A program made the position numbers and the translations under genes. A stretch of DNA of 64,000 nt, taken from positions 652,829 through 716,828 of the forward strand of contig MNCI01003927.1 of assembly GCA_015680685.1 (NCBI GenBank), read 5' to 3'. Every line of letters starts with the position of its first letter. Positions within the stretch are counted from its first letter, which is position 1. Origin of the DNA: Gnetum montanum. Its lineage: Eukaryota > Streptophyta > Gnetopsida > Gnetales > Gnetaceae. The notes under the pieces are model-generated. The model saw only the letters and a program-made list of their open reading frames with translations, did not search any database and had not been told where the DNA came from. Below are positions 59,101 to 64,000 of this stretch, one piece after another.

Positions 59101-60417
59101 CCAGGGGGTTCTGAAATAATGTGTGTGCACGTGCAGCCAGACACAAGGTGTTGTTGAGATAATCACGCCCTCGTGACAACAGTTCCCACACGCACGCTAA
59201 TGGGAGAGTAGATCTGGGCCCGCCAGAGGGACCGTCCTCGATCACAAGTGGCCCCTTGTTAATATCCTCCATGAAGGCCACGACGCCCTTCGAAGCTCCC
59301 AGCAACATAGCCTCAAGCACACTCTGTGCCACTTGTTTGCTCAGATGTGACCAGACCACCACCTTAAATCTGTCTAGGACGAAGGCGAGGAATTCACACG
59401 CCCCTTCCCTAAACCAGACCCCATTGTTGTCAACATTCAAATCAGGGGTAGGTTTATCGGTCTCAAGAGGGCCAAACCATGCCAGTACTCCAACTAGCTC
59501 AACTACTAGGAGGAAAGGCTCAGTGTCCCTGCAAGTAACCAAAATGCCACAATAAATCAGCCATACATGAAAATAAGATGAACGAACGAAATTCCATGTT
59601 GCAGGTCAACACTTCGAAAAATTAAGAAACTATTTACGCTCAGCATATACGCTATCAAAAAACTGAAAACACTCAGCATATACGCTATCAACAAACTGAA
59701 AACACTCAGTGTATACGCTGCCTAAAAAAGAAGGAAAACTGTTCATGCTCAGCATATACACTGTAAAAAATCGCCAGCGTATACGCTATGAAAACAGTTT
59801 ACGCTGTGAAAAACCGCCAACGTATACGATGTGAAAATAGTTTACGCTGATTTCTATGCAAACAATTTATGCTATACAGTATGAAAACATGTCAGCGTAT
59901 ACACTGTGAAAATTTCATGCTGCACGCTGTGAAAACAGACAGCGTATACACTGAGAAAATCGTCTACACTACACACTGATAAAATCATCTACGTTGTATA
60001 TTGTTAAAACCCTCTACGCTACACACTGTTCAAACTGTCTACACTGTACACTGAGGAAACCTTCTACACTCAGCGTAAAGACCCTATAAGCTCTACGCCG
60101 CCGATCTACACTAAGCGTACAGACCCTCTACACTATAGAGATCCTCTACGCTGCGGATCTACGCTCAGCATATAGGTCCTCTACGCCAACTATCTATGCT
60201 ACCAAAACCCTCTACGCTATGAAAACTATCTACGCCTAACGACAAGTACAGATGAAAAAATTAACAAAGATAGGATTAGAGCCTACCTGTGTGACAATCT
60301 AGGCCATGATGGAACCCTTGGCCTAGGCAGACACTACAACATGGCTTCGCTTTCCTCCGCGAAAGTCAGGTCAGGCCCCTCCCTCCCTTGGCCTTCTACC
60401 TCCTTGCCCTTGCCCAT
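56184..60417 (-). CDS. Antisense spliced gene within Tat/Ogre-like element D
   Basis: Eight exons on the minus strand: 60287-60417 (ATG, MGKGKEVEGQG), 59080-59528, 58731-59002, 57930-58641, about 57605-57839, 57260-57454, 56382-57166, 56184-56285 (stop TAG). Donors include CAG|GTAGG, GAG|GTAAGA, AAG|GTAAGT (twice), TAG|GTACAA and ACG|GTAAGC; acceptors include TTACTTGCAG, CCTTTGCAG, CTTCCAG and TTTATAG. Phase is kept at most junctions. About 950 codons: an N-terminal part with FLLVVELVGVLAWFGPLE, a middle with VFHLSAEFFSDLFGVLVDG, a Glu-rich and coiled-coil end (LVERDDLKARYEFTSARLS) and an acidic tail. Defects: TAG in exon 1, TGA in exons 3 and 7, TAG in exon 4, one-base shifts at exon 2/3 and at the N at 58148, and a weak donor near 57605. 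No function recognised. Confidence 0.7.
57564..57564. other. Single-N joint with 48-bp duplicated flanks
   Basis: 57516-57563 and 57566-57613 are the same sequence. The joint falls at the donor of the antisense gene's fifth exon, so the weak splice signal there may be an assembly effect. Confidence 0.9.
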
Positions 60418-60670
60418 TCTGATGTCCTTTATGCTGCAACTGACAAGGTCTACACTAAGGTTTGAGTCTGCATGCCGAGCTAAATCCTCTACGCTGAGTT
60501 GGAGCCTATACGCTCATGCCGAAGTTTTAAGCCTCTACGCTAACGCTTACGCTAGGGTTTGGGCCTCTATGCTTACGCTGGGGTTTCGAGCCTCTACGCT
60601 TACGTTGAAAGTTTACACTTACGCTGAAGGTTTATGCTCATGCTCGGTTTCGCTTCAAGATTCACGGTGC
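59630..60670 (-). repeat. GCGTATACGC-type repeats in first intron and 5' region of antisense gene
   Basis: About 1 kb of irregular units such as 'cagcgtatacgct' and 'ctctacgctacacactg'; the perfect core is at 59777-59786. They fill the 758-bp first intron (59529-60286) and continue upstream of the first exon to the TATA box. Confidence 0.85.
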
Positions 60671-60690
60671 TTACAACTGATGGCCCTACG

Positions 60691-60700
60691 CTATATATAG
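60691..60700 (-). promoter_or_regulatory. TATA box of the antisense gene (D)
   Basis: CTATATATAG lies about 275 bp upstream of the antisense ATG. The region between holds copies of the GCGTAAGC/GCGTATACGC family also found in the element's LTR, so sense and antisense promoters share repeats. Confidence 0.5.
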
Positions 60701-60710
60701 CACTGAGTCG

Positions 60711-60735
60711 ACCGCGCCGCCACCGCCGCCGCCTT
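60711..60735. repeat. CCG/GCC microsatellite
   Basis: A short 'cgccgccaccgccgccgcc' run, upstream of the antisense TATA box, followed by AT-rich DNA to about 60835. Confidence 0.85.
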
Positions 60736-60929
60736 CATCTTCTTTTAAATATTTTTACTATTTTATCTATTTTAATTAAAAGTTGTTTAAAATATAAAAT
60801 ATAAAAAAAAATATAAAACAAAACGAACACTACCACATACTAACTCCCTCGTAAACCAACTCCAGATGCCCACGCCGAACATTTTGGCGTAAACTCTCCT
60901 ATGCAAATTATACGGTGAACAAGACAGCC

Positions 60930-61085
60930 TGGTAAGACCTTAAACTGCCACCAACTACCACATCTAGCCCGGTAAGGCCTTAAACTAGCACACATGGCCC
61001 GGTAAGGCCTTAAACTGCCACACACGGCCCGGTAAGGCCTTAAACTGCCACTCACGGCCCGGTAAGGCCTTAAACTGCCATGTGT
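60930..61085 (+). repeat. TTAAACT-core repeats right of antisense gene (D)
   Basis: Five units of about 30 bp, 'cggcccggtaaggccttaaactgcca'. The same core ends the left array at 55590-55815, so the arrays bracket the antisense gene. Confidence 0.93.
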
Positions 61086-61159
61086 CCTGGTGTGACAATA
61101 AACCACCATCATACATGTACACATGACTTACAATGCCAGAGAACATGGAACAATACCTA

Positions 61160-61191
61160 TTTAGCTCATTCTGCTCTCTATTTATTGGCAG
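61160..61191 (+). promoter_or_regulatory. Candidate splice acceptor ahead of RT (D)
   Basis: 'tttagctcattctgctctctatttattggcag' is a pyrimidine-rich tract ending in CAG at 61191. The RT frame is open from this point, so it could join gag-protease to pol as in Ogre. The matching donor is not identified. Confidence 0.45.
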
Positions 61192-64000
61192 GAGCAAGCC
61201 CGATGAATTGTCAATGTTTATCTGCACCGTTAATCATCGATGGGACGTACGGAAAGATCGTGAGGGACATCGACATAAATCTCATCTACTTAAGTTTATC
61301 AACGGACAACGCAGTCATAGACACAATACAAAAAATGCTAGATAACTACCAAGGTATGACAAAGCCCCTTGACATAGAAGTTGAAAGCATCACCGAAGAC
61401 CCGTTGACTGAAACCCCCATCGCCATGCCTGATGGAGAAATTAAAATATTAAAATTAAGTACATTACTGCAACCTCAACTGGCTAAAGACATAGAGGATG
61501 TGCTTGGGAACAACATAAAATAATTCACTTGGTCATACACAGACATGCCTGGGTTGGATCCTCAAATCGTCCAACATAATATTATCCTTGATCCAAAATT
61601 AAGGCCAGTGAAGCAAAAGGAATAAAAGGTTAAACCTAAGGTGGCATTGGTAGTTGGCAATGAGATCACCAAGCTCTATCAGGCGGGTTTCATTCAAGCT
61701 ATCGATTATTTCAATTGGGTATCCAACATGGTCATTGTCCCGAAAAAGAACGAAAGCATTCACTTATGCATTGACCTCTAGGATCTAAACGTTGCAGCCA
61801 TAAAAGATGATTTTCCCCTACCCAGCATCGATCAACTTGTTGACTCAACCACTAGGCACACCCTATTATCTTTTATGGATGGTTTCTTGGGGTATAACCA
61901 GATACACATTAACCCGAAGCACTAGCTCCGGACTACCTTTATGACACCATGGGGAACCTTTTGTTACACAATGATGCCCTTCGGTCTCAAGAACGTTGGG
62001 GCCACTTATCAAAGGGCCATGACATTCATTTTTAGTGATTACATGCTACACTCACTCAATGACTATGTCGATGATATCATGGTTAAATCGAAGACATCAC
62101 AACAACATGTACAAGACCTTGACTTGGTGCTAAAACGTTGTTTAAAATATGAGCTGAGACTTAACCCAAAGAAATGTGTCTTCAGAGTCAAAACAAGCAA
62201 ATTTCTTGGATTCATAGCCTCAGAAGCAGGGATACGAGTAGACCCCGATAAAGTTAAGGCCATATCAAACTTAAAACCACCTAGCAACCTTACTGAACTT
62301 CGAGGTCTACAAGGTAGATTACAGTTCATCAAGCGTTTCATAGAAAAACTAATGGACAAATTAAAACCTATGAACCACTTGCTATGCAAGAACGTCCATT
62401 TTGAATGGACTCCACAGTGCCAGGAAGCATTTGACAATATTAAAACAACACTTTTCTGACTACCCACAGTTTATCCACCTCAAAATGATAAACCGTTTTA
62501 CATCTACCTTGCCACTTCAGATTCGTCAATCGCGTCCATGCTTTGCCAGAAACAAGATGATGGAACCGAAGTCCCTGTCTATTACTTAAGCCCTGCATTA
62601 GTTTCCCACGAGAAGAAGTATAACGAGGTGGAGAGGTCATGTTTAGCCCTAGTCTTTTCCTTAAAGAAATGGCGACATTACCTCTTCCATAATCAGGTCA
62701 ATATAATCTGTAAGAATAATGCGCTCAGAGCAATCACAGGAAACATTTATGAGTTAAGCAGAATAGCCTGTTGGAAAGCCATGATAGCTGAGTTTGACCT
62801 ACACTACATAGCACAATCATCGGTTAAGGGTCAAGCCATAGTGAATCAAATGACTGCATCACCAACGCATGATCAAGCAACGATAGAGCCAGAATTCCCT
62901 GACGAAAATGTAAGTGCAATAGCCATTGTACCCGATGACTACGAGGCCATTTTGAACATTGATGGAGCATCCACCTCTCAAGGAGGAAGTGCTGTTGTTG
63001 TCATCACCTATCCCTCTAGGGAGATCTGACCCTTTGCTTATTGTTTCGACTTTCACTGTACCAACAACATAGTAGAGTACGAAGGTCTCCTTAGAGGTCT
63101 CATGGCAGCACTAGCTTCAAATATCACACGACTTGTGGTCAGGGGGGACTCACAACTAGTTTTGAACCAAGTCACAGATATTTATACATTCAAAGCACAA
63201 CATTTACAACCATACTGTGACTTAGCCAAATACTTAATGAAGCAATTCAAAAACATCAATGTGCAACATGTCTCCAGAAACGATAACACCATTACAGACG
63301 CACTGGCTACGCTAGTGCTAAACATATCGCTTGACATGTTCCATACATTGCCAAGCTCCATAATCAGTTGTGCCAAACCAATAACCGATACTCTCGATAC
63401 GTTGCCAATTGTATCTGTCAGCACAACACACGCAATAGAATGGTATGATGACATAAAAGAGTACCTTCTACACGGTGAAACACTACGACATCTAACGAAT
63501 GCACAAAAAGATGTGGTATGAAAGCGTTCTCAGAAATATGCACTAGTAGGGGACACATTGTGCCATCAATCCTACAAAGGCATACTGCTAACATGCGTTA
63601 GTAGCGCCGATGCCCAAACCATCGTTGAACAAGTCCATGACGAACTATGCGGAGGACACATAGCACCCAAGGCAATGGCAACAAAAATAAGACGCTTAGG
63701 CTATTATTGGCCACATATGGAGTACAACTATCTCTCCAAGTCTAAAACATGCAGTACCTATCAAAGACATAGTAATCTGATCCATGTCCCACCAAATGAG
63801 TTTCATACAGCGCAAATCACATGGCCCTTTCAAAAGTGGGGGTTGGACCTTATCGAACCAATAACACCATCATCTTCTGCAGGGCATAGTTTCATCATAA
63901 CTGCAACAAAATATTTCACGAAGTGGGTAGAAGCTGTGCCCCTTCAAAAAACCACATCTAAACATGTATGCAACTTCATTCTTGAAAACATTATGGCCCG
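61191..64000 (+). pseudogene. RT, RNase H, archaeal-type RNase H and integrase (element D)
   Basis: One frame runs 2.8 kb to the window edge with fewer than ten stops. MPGLDPQIVQHNII and 'GFIQAIDYFNWVSNMVIVPK' open the RT; YVDDIMVKSK at about 62063 is its catalytic site, followed by FLGFIASEAGIRVDPDKVKA. A connection RNase H (FYIYLATSDSSIASMLCQKQ, KYNEVERSCLALVF) is followed by a second one (ILNIDGASTSQGG, NNIVEYEGLLRGL, VVRGDSQLVLNQV) with its acidic residues, the hallmark of the Tat lineage. Integrase starts with HDELCGGHIAPKAMATKIRR and LGYYWPHMEYN and reaches WGLDLIEPI and YFTKWVEAVPL. The zinc motif's second CxxC half reads C-S-T-Y, so one cysteine is lost. It is cut by the window edge. 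Confidence 0.9.

Larger units (their letters stand above)
49313..64000 (+). mobile_element. Tat/Ogre-like element D
   Basis: LTR, primer-like site, repeat-rich leader, gag-protease, repeats, an antisense spliced gene, repeats, then RT-RNase H-aRNase H-integrase, still open at the window edge. Dual RNase H and the gag type place it in the Tat lineage. A non-coding stretch between protease and RT recalls Ogre, where an intron lies there. It is longer than 14.7 kb and is inserted at the end of C's gag (ACTAC, 49308-49312, expected duplication). Confidence 0.9.

Noticed and set aside
58655-59555. Plus-strand ORFs of about 97-99 codons in D's insert
   Set aside because: Complements of antisense exons, which have splice sites and cross-copy conservation; the plus frames have neither.
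60341-60700. 119-codon plus-strand ORF
   Set aside because: It is the complement of the antisense gene's first exon and repeat-rich upstream region; no homology in that frame.
61133-61190. ATG at 61133 or an upstream ATG as the start of D's pol
   Set aside because: The conserved reading begins at the acceptor-like site; the upstream part differs in composition and contains repeat flank.

Overview
The window is a stretch of nuclear DNA from a plant with a large, repeat-dense genome. Evidence: Ty3/gypsy LTR retrotransposons of three plant lineages (chromovirus, Athila-like, Tat/Ogre-like), a plant-type LINE, a tRNA-derived SINE-like repeat, and primer-binding sites that match plant tRNA-Asp. 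I see no host gene, rRNA, tRNA or CRISPR array. Species cannot be decided. Single-N joints and one 440-N gap show it is a draft scaffold.

Layout, left to right. (F, 1-1937, minus) 5' part of an Athila-like element. (E, about 1943-27950, plus) an old chromovirus with gag, protease, RT/RNase H, integrase and a degenerate chromodomain, split in its integrase by (A, 5695-26133, plus) an Athila-like element with both LTRs and a CTTGT target duplication. A keeps gag and a large late ORF but has lost pol, and is itself split by (T1, 9407-21105, plus) a Tat/Ogre-like element with LTRs and an AATGA duplication. T1 keeps gag-protease and part of an antisense gene but has lost RT to most of integrase. 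Then follow a LINE fragment (27.96-29.4 kb, minus), a SINE-like inverted repeat (30.0-30.8 kb), an old Athila integrase fragment (H, 31.4-33.9 kb), and an old Tat gag fragment (G, 35.7-37.05 kb). G is cut by (B, 37050-46119, minus), an Athila-like element with all domains as pseudogenes. B's 5' LTR is cut 14 bp from its inner edge by (C, from 46120, plus), an Athila-like LTR plus gag. C is cut at the end of gag by (D, 49313 to beyond 64000, plus), a Tat/Ogre-like element with gag-protease, a 5.6 kb insert, then RT-RNase H-archaeal RNase H-integrase.

The most interesting object is in D's insert and, in part, in T1: a gene on the strand opposite to the retroelement, between protease and RT. In D it has a TATA box, an ATG and eight exons with canonical splice sites; the last exons, their positions, phases and reading frames are conserved in T1. 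Arrays of a short repeat with a TTAAACT core bracket it. A second theme is arrays of palindromes (GATATC/GTAC type in Athila-like LTRs, GCGTATACGC in D) just upstream of TATA boxes, including one internal array in A that sits ahead of its late ORF. Younger nested elements are visibly richer in G+C than the old ones, and most in-frame stops lie where a C-to-T change of CAG, CAA or CGA would put them, as expected for methylated, silenced repeats.
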